5,442 nt of DNA. It comes from Thiorhodovibrio sp. Lineage in GTDB: Bacteria > Pseudomonadota > Gammaproteobacteria > Chromatiales > Chromatiaceae. The stretch is taken from the NCBI GenBank assembly GCA_007128075.1, contig SKYD01000243.1, positions 1-5,442 on the forward strand, in the 5' to 3' direction. The position numbers and the translations under genes are program-made. Below, in pieces: positions 1 to 5,442 of the stretch (positions within the stretch are counted from its first letter, which is position 1; each line of letters starts with the position of its first letter). A model generated the notes under the pieces. It had not been told where the DNA came from. It did no database searches and saw only the letters and a list, made by a program, of their open reading frames with translations.

Positions 1-967
1 CCCGCAGCAATTTCGCCTGAAATGCGGGGCTGATCTCGCCAATCTCATCGAGAAACAGGGTTCCGCCATCGGCTTGCTCAAAGCGTCCTTTGCGCTGGGC
101 GGCTGCACCAGTGAACGCGCCCTTTTCGTGGCCAAAAAGCTCCGATTCGAGCAGATTATCCGGCAAGGCCGCGCAGTTGAGCTTGACCAAACTGCCGCGC
201 GCTCGCGGTGAGTTATAATGAATAGCATTGGCGATCAGTTCTTTGCCAGTACCCGATTCACCACGCAACAGCACGGTGGTGTTCCATTTGGCAACCTGGC
301 GCACCTGATCAAACACCACGCGCATCCTCTGAGTGTGACCGATGATGTTATCAAAGCCATGCGCCCCTTTGAGATGACGACGCAGCTTGTCGCGCTCTTC
401 ACGCAACGCCTGTTGTTCGGCCTCAACCGTGCGCGACAACCGCACTGCTTGACCAATCAGATTCGCCACCATCTCCAGAAAGCGGGCGCGTTCTTCAAGC
501 AGCTCATTGGCAACTGGCGGCTGGGCAGCAAACACCCCAACTGCAACCCCCTCCTCGCCAATCCGAATCGGCACCCCGATAAAGGGCAGCGCGTGATCAT
601 AGAGATTGAGTCGATCTAAAAACCGCGGCTCATCGCCCAAGCGCGGCACAATCCACGGCTCATTGCGCTCCAAAATACGCCCGATGACCCCCTCACCCGG
701 GCGATAGCGGGTTTTTTCAAACGGCTCGGCGACCGCATCATGCAGCGCACTGAGCAGTAACTCGCCGGTTTCTTCATCGACGAGACAGACCATGCCTAGG
801 GTCAAGCGCCCGCGCTCATGCAAGGTTTTAAGCACCTCGCGCAGGGTGGAGCGCAAGTCAAGCGAGCGGCTGAGCACACGACTAACCTCAAACAGCGTTT
901 CAAGCTGGGCTTCTAGGGAGATCAGACGCGCCTCAAGCGGCACCGATTTGATGTCCTGCTGCGTCAT
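1..967 (-). CDS. nifA: NifA, nif-specific sigma-54 transcriptional activator (partial, C-terminus off left edge)
   Basis: An AAA+ enhancer-binding protein that would remodel sigma-54 RNA polymerase at nif promoters. The reverse strand is open for 322 codons without a break. Residues about 23-180 form the N-terminal GAF domain, with NifA-like stretches such as RPGEGVIGRIL (90-100) and LPFIGVPIRIG (about 127-137). A charged linker (about 182-202) leads into the sigma-54 interaction domain: Walker A GESGTGKE at 236-243, sigma-54-contacting GAFTGA loop intact at 283-288, Walker B TLFLDE at 303-308. The rest of the AAA+ domain and the HTH lie past position 1. I chose the ATG at 967 because it is the only ATG start after the in-frame TAG at 988-986; the Shine-Dalgarno is poor (AGGA about 16 bases upstream), and a TTG at 982 is a weak alternative. 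Only two cysteines are visible (C61, and C265 in the common NCAAL stretch). The four-Cys motif that marks oxygen-sensitive NifA would fall in the missing part. No nifL lies directly upstream. Another GAF-type activator is possible but the match to NifA is strong. Confidence 0.92.
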   Translation of the reverse strand, partial: MTQQDIKSVPLEARLISLEAQLETLFEVSRVLSRSLDLRSTLREVLKTLHERGRLTLGMVCLVDEETGELLLSALHDAVAEPFEKTRYRPGEGVIGRILERNEPWIVPRLGDEPRFLDRLNLYDHALPFIGVPIRIGEEGVAVGVFAAQPPVANELLEERARFLEMVANLIGQAVRLSRTVEAEQQALREERDKLRRHLKGAHGFDNIIGHTQRMRVVFDQVRQVAKWNTTVLLRGESGTGKELIANAIHYNSPRARGSLVKLNCAALPDNLLESELFGHEKGAFTGAAAQRKGRFEQADGGTLFLDEIGEISPAFQAKLLR

Positions 968-1031
968 ATGGAGGGGGTACAATTCCTAAAAGATTGGCGC
1001 GAAAAATATGCGAAAGCAAAATGAGGATCAA

Positions 1032-1121
1032 TGGCGGAGAGGGTGGGATTCGAACCCACGGACCCCGTAAGGAGTCACTTGATTTCGAGTCAAGCCCGTT
1101 CGACCACTCCGGCACCTCTCC
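1032..1121 (-). tRNA. tRNA-Ser (anticodon CGA)
   Basis: A complete 90-base class II tRNA with encoded 3' CCA, reading UCG codons. On the minus strand, acceptor GGAGAGG pairs with CCTCTCC, followed by discriminator G and CCA (plus-strand 1032-1034). The anticodon arm is CTTGA-CTCGAAA-TCAAG, giving CGA (positions 1087-1085). The long variable arm GACTCC-TTAC-GGGGTC (one T-G wobble) is the serine hallmark, and the T arm GTGGG-TTCGAAT-CCCAC is perfect. It closely resembles the E. coli tRNA-Ser(CGA) layout. It is transcribed toward nifA, which begins 64 bases past its 3' end. Confidence 0.97.
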
Positions 1122-1157
1122 GTGAATTTTGGAGTAGTATTGAGCTAAGCAAAAGGC

Positions 1158-1187
1158 ATTCTAACATAGCCTGCGGGTTGCTGCACA
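1158..1187 (-). promoter_or_regulatory. Probable sigma-70 promoter of tRNA-Ser
   Basis: On the minus strand TAGAAT (1163-1158, five of six to TATAAT) lies 36 bases before the mature tRNA 5' end. A weak -35 TGTGCA (1187-1182, four of six to TTGACA) sits 18 bases upstream of it. A GC-containing GCC follows the -10 directly, as in many stringently controlled stable-RNA promoters. The start of transcription would leave a leader of roughly 29 bases for RNase P to remove. The -10 is convincing, the -35 is not strong. Confidence 0.5.
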
Positions 1188-1211
1188 ATCAAACTTACTC
1201 GCGCACCAGCG

Positions 1212-1266
1212 AGCGCGTATCAATTCTTAATCTAAAGACGCGCTGATAGCCATTTGATAAACTATC
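1212..1266. promoter_or_regulatory. Candidate operator cluster upstream of the glycosyltransferase-ccoG unit
   Basis: A perfect 7-base inverted repeat AGCGCGT (1212-1218) / ACGCGCT (1238-1244) encloses a 19-base AT-rich spacer. Overlapping it are TATCA (1218-1222), TGATA (1244-1248), TGATA again at 1255-1259 (11 bases later, about one helical turn) and TATC (1263-1266), the last two forming GATA-AAC-TATC. A poor sigma-70 candidate, AAGACG (1235-1240), 17 bases, TAAACT (1258-1263), would place it across the promoter of the gene at 1291. No known regulator site is matched. This is a structural observation only. Confidence 0.25.
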
Positions 1267-1290
1267 CGAACATGGGAACATGATCATTTT

Positions 1291-2391
1291 ATGTCTACAG
1301 GTCCTGAGCTTGCGATTATCATCCCGACCTATAATGAGGCGGCGAATATCCCCATCCTGATTGCGCGTTTGGAGAGCACTTTGCGCGGAATTAACTGGGA
1401 GGTGCTGGTCGTTGATGACGATTCGCCCGATGGGACAGCGGCGATTGTGCGCAGTCTGGGTCAGCAGGATGCACGGGTGCGCGTGGTGCAGCGGATTGGG
1501 CGGCGCGGACTATCCTCGGCCTGTATTGAGGGGATGCTGGCAACCACCGCGCCCTATGTGGCGGTGATGGATGCTGATTTGCAGCACGATGAAACTTTAC
1601 TGCCGCAGATGTTGGCGCAGTTACGCGGCAGCAAGCTCGATGTGGTGGTTGGCAGTCGTTATGTTGCTGGCGGTGGGGTGGCAGATTGGGAGGCACGGCG
1701 GGCGCAGATGAGTCGCCTGGCTACGCGCATCAGCCAGTGGCTGATTCATGCCGATCTCCGCGATCCGATGAGTGGTTTTTTTATGCTGCGGGCAGAGGTG
1801 TTGCAGCACTGTGTGCATCGACTCAGTGGCGTGGGCTTTAAAATTCTCCTCGATCTGTTCGCCAGCCATCCCCGACCGCTACGCTTTGTTGAATTACCCT
1901 ATCAATTTCGTCCCCGGCAAGCTGGTCACAGCAAGCTCGATTATGCGGTGCTGTGGGATTATCTGGTGATGCTGTTGCAAAAACTCGTTGGCTCATGGAT
2001 CCCAGCGCGTTTTATCGGCTTTTCACTGATTGGTGGCAGTGGTGTTGGTGTTCATTTGTTGGTGTTATGGGGATTGCATCGCGCGCTCGGCATGAGCTTT
2101 ATTATCGGTCATAGCATCGCCACCTTAGTCGCCATGACCACCAATTTTTGGCTCAATAATCTGCTCACTTACCGCGATCAGCGGCTGAGTGGACGCGCAT
2201 GGTGGCGCGGCTGGCTGTCCTTTGTCGCTGCCTGTAGCATCGGCGCGATTGCCAATGTTGGCGTCGCCCGCTATCTATTTCAGGCTGACTCGTTGTGGAT
2301 GCTGTCGGCATTGGCGGGGATTGTTGTCGGCGCAGTGTGGAATTATGCCGTGACTGCGGTTTATACCTGGAACAAAGCAGACCATGTCTAA
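1291..2391 (+). CDS. Polyprenyl-phosphate glycosyltransferase (DPM1-like GT2) with C-terminal GtrA domain
   Basis: A 366-residue inner-membrane protein predicted to move a sugar from a nucleotide donor onto a polyprenyl phosphate. Residues about 7-230 are a family 2 glycosyltransferase of dolichyl-phosphate-mannose synthase type: IIPTYNEAANI (10-20), VVDDDSPDGT (40-49), the metal-binding DAD at 94-96, GSRYVAGGG (121-129), MSGFFMLR (160-167) and FRPRQAGHSKL (206-216). Residues about 240-360 are a GtrA-like domain with four hydrophobic segments (about 240-262, 268-290, 306-328, 336-358); GtrA proteins are thought to help flip the lipid-linked sugar. The fused arrangement is known in bacteria. 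The ATG at 1291 is the first in frame after TAA at 1258-1260, and the conserved N-terminus begins within a few residues; the ribosome site is weak. Its last eight bases overlap ccoG, implying one mRNA and coupled translation. The sugar and acceptor glycan cannot be deduced, and no other cell-surface polysaccharide gene is visible here. Confidence 0.9.
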   Translation: MSTGPELAIIIPTYNEAANIPILIARLESTLRGINWEVLVVDDDSPDGTAAIVRSLGQQDARVRVVQRIGRRGLSSACIEGMLATTAPYVAVMDADLQHDETLLPQMLAQLRGSKLDVVVGSRYVAGGGVADWEARRAQMSRLATRISQWLIHADLRDPMSGFFMLRAEVLQHCVHRLSGVGFKILLDLFASHPRPLRFVELPYQFRPRQAGHSKLDYAVLWDYLVMLLQKLVGSWIPARFIGFSLIGGSGVGVHLLVLWGLHRALGMSFIIGHSIATLVAMTTNFWLNNLLTYRDQRLSGRAWWRGWLSFVAACSIGAIANVGVARYLFQADSLWMLSALAGIVVGAVWNYAVTAVYTWNKADHV

Positions 2392-3823
2392 TCCACTCGA
2401 CAATGACTTAGATCAACTCTATGCCGAATCTGCCGCGTGGCAGGTCAACACCGGCACCACGACGATTCACGCCAAACGGCTGCCCGGACGCTGGCGCCGC
2501 ATCAAATGGTGGGCGGCGGCTGTGTGGCTGATCTTTTTTCTCGGCCCCTATGTGCCTTGGGATGGGCGGCAAGCGGTGCTGTTTGACATTCCCAACCGCC
2601 AATACCATCTGTTCGCTGTCACCGTATTGCCGCAAGATTTCTGGATGCTGTCCTTGCTGCTGCTATTTTTTGCCGTGCTGCTGGCAGTGACCACGGTGAT
2701 CGCCGGGCGGGTGTATTGCGGCTTTTTCTGTTTTCAAACAGTCTGGACAGATGTGTTTACCTGGCTTGAAGAATGGCTGGAGGGACCGCCACAGCAACGC
2801 CGCCAACCGCGCCCATTGACCAAACAACGCCTACAACGCCTAGCCATCAAACATGGATTGTGGCTGCTGATTGGTTTGCTCACGGGGTTGAGTTTTGTCG
2901 CCTGGTTTTACGGTGCCATTCCGTTGTGGCGCGATTTTTTTGTTGGTGCCGCCAATGGGGTGGTCTATACTTTTGTCGCCCTGTTCACAGCAGGCACCTA
3001 TCTGTTAGCAGGCTGGCTACGCGAGCAGGTCTGTTTCTGGCTCTGCCCCTATGCGCGGATTCAAGGTGTGATGCTCGATCGTACCACCATCGTGCCAGCC
3101 TATGATCTCAGCCGAGGCGAGCCTCGGGGGCGGCTAAAAAAGGACGCTGCCGCAAACAGTCAGGGTGACTGCATCGACTGCAACCTCTGTGTTGCGGTCT
3201 GTCCGACGGGTATCGACATCCGCAAGGGCCAACAAGAAGGCTGCATTACCTGCGCACTGTGTTTAGATGCCTGCGATCAGGTGATGGACAAAATTGATCG
3301 CCCACGCGGGCTGATTCGCTATGCCTCGCTTGATGAGCTGGAAGGTCAGCCCACGCGCTCACTGCTGACCCGACCACGGGTGTGGCTCTACGGGGCGATT
3401 TTGCTGCTCTCACTCAGCGGCATCCTCTATGGTTTGAGCACCATCAACACCGTCGAGCTGCATGTGCTGCATGAGCAGTCACCGCTGTTTGTCGAACTCA
3501 GCGATGGCTCAATCCAAAACCGCTACACCTTAAAAATATTCAACAAAACCCATCAGGCTGCGACACTCAGCGTCACTGCAACAGCGGCCGTGCCGCTCAC
3601 CCTCCACGGTGTTGAGTCTGAACTGACCCTTGGTGCTGGTGAGATTACCCCCGTAGTGGCGTATATCAAAATCGCTCCACAGTGGCTGGATCACCAACCG
3701 CTCACGCTCAACTTTGCGCTCACTGGTCGTCTTGCCGATGGCACCTTGGTCAATGCCAACCGCGATCATGTGTTTTATCACTTTCCAGCGAACTATCCCC
3801 TTGAAATAACGCAATCTGATTAA
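2384..3823 (+). CDS. ccoG: CcoG (FixG/RdxA), cbb3 cytochrome oxidase accessory iron-sulfur protein
   Basis: A 479-residue inner-membrane ferredoxin-like protein needed for maturation of cbb3 oxidase; family members have been reported to reduce Cu(II) to Cu(I) for the copper centre. Hydrophobic segments lie at about 42-58, 85-107, 157-178, 188-211 and 335-352. Conserved Cys pairs are C112/C116 (RVYCGFFCFQTVWTD) and C217/C221 (CFWLCPYARIQG). Two [4Fe-4S] sites follow: C263, C266, C269, C273-P and C287, C290, C293, C297 (CITCALCLDACD). Residues about 353-479 form the Ig-like C-terminal domain expected on the periplasmic side. Length is normal for the family and nothing is truncated. The usual CPQT after the first Cys pair reads CFQT here (F117). 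The ATG at 2384 lies inside the end of the upstream glycosyltransferase gene, so translation is probably coupled. The usual partners ccoNOPQ and ccoHIS are not adjacent on either side within the window. Confidence 0.95.
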   Translation: MSNPLDNDLDQLYAESAAWQVNTGTTTIHAKRLPGRWRRIKWWAAAVWLIFFLGPYVPWDGRQAVLFDIPNRQYHLFAVTVLPQDFWMLSLLLLFFAVLLAVTTVIAGRVYCGFFCFQTVWTDVFTWLEEWLEGPPQQRRQPRPLTKQRLQRLAIKHGLWLLIGLLTGLSFVAWFYGAIPLWRDFFVGAANGVVYTFVALFTAGTYLLAGWLREQVCFWLCPYARIQGVMLDRTTIVPAYDLSRGEPRGRLKKDAAANSQGDCIDCNLCVAVCPTGIDIRKGQQEGCITCALCLDACDQVMDKIDRPRGLIRYASLDELEGQPTRSLLTRPRVWLYGAILLLSLSGILYGLSTINTVELHVLHEQSPLFVELSDGSIQNRYTLKIFNKTHQAATLSVTATAAVPLTLHGVESELTLGAGEITPVVAYIKIAPQWLDHQPLTLNFALTGRLADGTLVNANRDHVFYHFPANYPLEITQSD

Positions 3824-3914
3824 TGATGAATGGGTCGCAAACGATCATGACGCACTACTGGCTTAGCGAGGCTAAATTTATGGGGATACATCAGCCGCTG
3901 CCCGTTTTTTAAAA

Positions 3915-3923
3915 TGTTAAGAT
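3915..3923 (+). promoter_or_regulatory. Possible extended -10 promoter of the diguanylate cyclase gene
   Basis: TG-T-TAAGAT (TG at 3915-3916, hexamer 3918-3923, four of six to TATAAT) follows an AT-rich T6A4 stretch. No acceptable -35 lies 16-18 bases upstream, so it would rely on the extended TG. Transcription would start near 3930, giving a leader of about 40 bases that contains the palindrome at 3933-3950. It is weak evidence, but the gap after ccoG and the lack of overlap suggest the cyclase has its own promoter. Confidence 0.3.
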
Positions 3924-3932
3924 GCAAGCGGA

Positions 3933-3950
3933 TTCGTTGAATTTCACGAA
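3933..3950. repeat. 18-base imperfect palindrome before the diguanylate cyclase gene
   Basis: TTCGTTGAATTTCACGAA pairs with its own complement at seven of nine positions; the arms TTCGT and ACGAA are perfect, and of the two non-matching pairs one would be a G-T wobble in RNA. It ends 20 bases before the ATG at 3971 and lies just downstream of the possible -10. It could be an operator or a small 5' leader hairpin. It also matches the FNR/Anr consensus TTGAT-N4-ATCAA at seven of ten informative positions, too few to call. Confidence 0.35.
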
Positions 3951-3970
3951 AAACTCACAGATTGTCGCCG

Positions 3971-5442
3971 ATGAATTTTCAAACCAAACAACAACGCTTT
4001 GATCTCATGCTGTGGTTGCCGAGCTTGATTGTGGGGATTATCCTCAGCGGCGCGGTGCATTTTGTCGCCAATACCGAGCGCCAGCGGCTCGCGCAAGATT
4101 TGTTGACCACGGTCTCTTGGGAAGTGAATCAGGTCATTAGCCGCCTGGAAGCCGAGATCAATGCCGATGTGTTTTTGGTCAATGGCCTGATCGCCCATGT
4201 GGTGGTACTGGAAACCATTGACGAACAGCGTATCAAACAGGCACTAGAAGTGCTTTACGGTCTTGGTCGCCACATCCGCAACATCGGTGTTGCCCCTGAT
4301 AATCGCATCACCCATGTCTATCCGCTCGAAGGCAACGAAGCGGCAATTGGCCTTTATTATCCCGATGTTCCCAATCAATGGCCAGCGGTCGAGCGGGCGA
4401 TGACAAGCCGTCAGACCGTGCTCGGTGGGCCACTGCCCTTGCTCCAAGGCGGCAGGGGGCTGATCAGCCGGACCCCAGTGTTTTTAAACGATGACAGCTA
4501 CTGGGGCATGATCAGTTTGGTGCTGGATTTTGATCGCATCCTTGAGGCGGTGGTACTCAATGAACAACACGAAGAGATTCAGTTCGCCTTGCGGGGGCGC
4601 GATGGCAAAGGCAGTGCTGGTGAGGTGTTTTTTGGTGCGCCCGAGCTATTTGACTCAGATGCCCTGCTGCGCCCGATCAACATTCCCAACGGCACTTGGC
4701 AACTGGCGGCGCGACCTGTCACCGGCTGGCAACCCACCAATCTCGTGCTGTTGGGATTAGAAATGTTTGGATTCTTTATGTGTGCGCTGCTGGCGGTGCT
4801 GCTCTGGGGATATCGGCTCAAGCGTCGCCAGGTGATTTTCAGCGAGCGTCGTCTGCGCACCATTGTTTCAACAACCCAAGATTGCGTGATTGTGATCGAC
4901 GAACAGGGCATGGTGCAGGAATTTAACCCCGCCGCCGAGAAGATGTTTGGGTATCGCGCTGATGAGGTCATCGGCAGCTCAATCAAGCACCTGATGCCCA
5001 ACGACGACGCACGCCACCATGACCAGCATGTGCGCAGCTCCTCGATTCCCAATGATCGCTCACGCAAAATGGGCGAACGACAGATTTTTGGTCGCCGCAG
5101 CGATGGCAGCTTGGTACCGCTGGAAATCACTGTCGGTCACGCCGAGTTTGCCAAACAGCGGCTGTTTGTGGGCATCGTCCGCGACATCACCGAGCGCAAG
5201 CAGGCCGAGGAGCGGCTGGTGAAACTCGCCACCACTGACAGCCTCACCGGCATTCTCAACCGTGGAGCATTTTTGCGCCACGCTGAGGAAGCGTTTCAGC
5301 TCGCCCAACGCCATCAGCGTGAGTTGACGCTGTTGCTGCTCGATGCCGACCATTTCAAGCGGGTGAACGACACCTATGGGCATCAGATTGGCGATGAGGT
5401 GTTGAAAATGCTGGTCGCTCAGGTGCAGCACAGTTTGCGCCA
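3971..5442 (+). CDS. CHASE-PAS-GGDEF sensor diguanylate cyclase (partial, C-terminus off right edge)
   Basis: A membrane sensor predicted to make cyclic di-GMP from two GTP. The frame is open for 490 full codons to the window end. A first membrane helix (about 13-33) precedes a periplasmic CHASE domain (about 34-256, with the typical RITHVYPLEGNEAAIG stretch near residues 112-127). A second helix follows at about 258-281, then a cytoplasmic PAS/PAC (about 292-412, ending VRDITERKQAEERL at 403-416). The GGDEF domain opens with TDSLTGILNR (422-431) and the metal/substrate segment DADHFKRVND (458-467), GD at 474-475. The GGDEF signature itself, any inhibitory RxxD site and a possible following EAL domain lie beyond the edge, so activity cannot be judged. 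The PAS resembles that of FixL: H350 and R370 sit at the spacing of its heme ligand and distal Arg. The ATG at 3971 fits the start of the first helix; its ribosome site is poor. The CHASE ligand is unknown. Confidence 0.93.
   Translation, partial: MNFQTKQQRFDLMLWLPSLIVGIILSGAVHFVANTERQRLAQDLLTTVSWEVNQVISRLEAEINADVFLVNGLIAHVVVLETIDEQRIKQALEVLYGLGRHIRNIGVAPDNRITHVYPLEGNEAAIGLYYPDVPNQWPAVERAMTSRQTVLGGPLPLLQGGRGLISRTPVFLNDDSYWGMISLVLDFDRILEAVVLNEQHEEIQFALRGRDGKGSAGEVFFGAPELFDSDALLRPINIPNGTWQLAARPVTGWQPTNLVLLGLEMFGFFMCALLAVLLWGYRLKRRQVIFSERRLRTIVSTTQDCVIVIDEQGMVQEFNPAAEKMFGYRADEVIGSSIKHLMPNDDARHHDQHVRSSSIPNDRSRKMGERQIFGRRSDGSLVPLEITVGHAEFAKQRLFVGIVRDITERKQAEERLVKLATTDSLTGILNRGAFLRHAEEAFQLAQRHQRELTLLLLDADHFKRVNDTYGHQIGDEVLKMLVAQVQHSLR

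Noticed and set aside
218..619. Plus-strand 133-codon frame
   Set aside because: It is antisense to the GAF and AAA+ parts of nifA and shows no domain of its own.
1018..1031. FNR-like half-site TTGAT on the minus strand just after the tRNA CCA
   Set aside because: The second half reads ATTTT instead of ATCAA, so only one half-site is present.
1032..1060. tRNA-Ser 3' end as an integration (att) site with nifA on an island
   Set aside because: No integrase gene and no direct repeat of the tRNA 3' end is visible in the window, and nifA shows no obvious shift in composition.
1031..1246. Plus-strand 71-codon frame, and an opposing frame at 933-1115
   Set aside because: Both run through the tRNA-Ser gene; the resulting peptides are the well-known spurious translations of tRNA.
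1254..1267. FNR/Anr box TTGAT-AAAC-TATCC before the glycosyltransferase-ccoG unit
   Set aside because: Only the left half-site matches; ATC occurs one base too far for the TTGAT-N4-ATCAA spacing.
1280..1287. Perfect 8-base palindrome ATGATCAT just before the glycosyltransferase start
   Set aside because: Short and easily explained by chance; no second copy or partner motif is seen.
3863..3910. Possible terminator after ccoG: TTAGC-GAG-GCTAA (3863-3875), and GGG...CCC followed by T6 (3883-3910)
   Set aside because: The first hairpin is short and AT-rich with no T run; the second has only a three-base outer stem before the T run. Neither is convincing as a Rho-independent terminator.
4579..5130. 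A 183-codon open frame on the minus strand
   Set aside because: It lies wholly opposite the CHASE-PAS-GGDEF gene, whose frame is intact with recognisable domains; the antisense product is Ser/Arg rich and shows no family features.

Overview
The window reads as ordinary chromosomal DNA from a diazotrophic proteobacterium. Moderate GC, an intact nifA and a FixG/CcoG-type protein all fit. A gammaproteobacterium, for example in the purple sulfur (Chromatiales) neighbourhood, is my best guess, but this is inference from gene content and protein flavour. I see no insertion sequence, CRISPR array or rRNA.

Layout. Positions 1-967 (minus strand) hold the N-terminal 322 codons of NifA, the sigma-54 enhancer-binding activator of nitrogen fixation; its C-terminus lies off the left edge. 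Immediately upstream on the same strand is a complete tRNA-Ser(CGA) with encoded CCA (1032-1121) and its own sigma-70-like promoter (about 1158-1187). A divergent intergenic region (1122-1290) carries inverted-repeat and GATA-type boxes. It leads into a plus-strand two-gene unit: a polyprenyl-phosphate glycosyltransferase fused to a GtrA membrane domain (1291-2391), overlapped by 8 bases with ccoG (2384-3823), the cbb3 oxidase assembly/copper-reduction protein. After a 147-base gap with a possible extended -10 and an 18-base imperfect palindrome comes a sensor diguanylate cyclase (3971 to the right edge). Its domains are membrane anchor, periplasmic CHASE, second membrane helix, PAS and GGDEF, cut before the GGDEF signature itself.

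How they may work together. NifA (nitrogenase expression) and CcoG (high-affinity oxidase maturation) both belong to low-oxygen physiology. The PAS domain of the cyclase is the most interesting item. It resembles the heme PAS of FixL and keeps a His and an Arg at the same spacing as the FixL heme ligand and distal Arg (20 residues apart, no gaps needed), so it may be an oxygen- or NO-responsive c-di-GMP enzyme. That is a hypothesis from motif spacing recalled from memory, not a demonstrated function. The glycosyltransferase is the odd member; its pairing with ccoG is unexplained.
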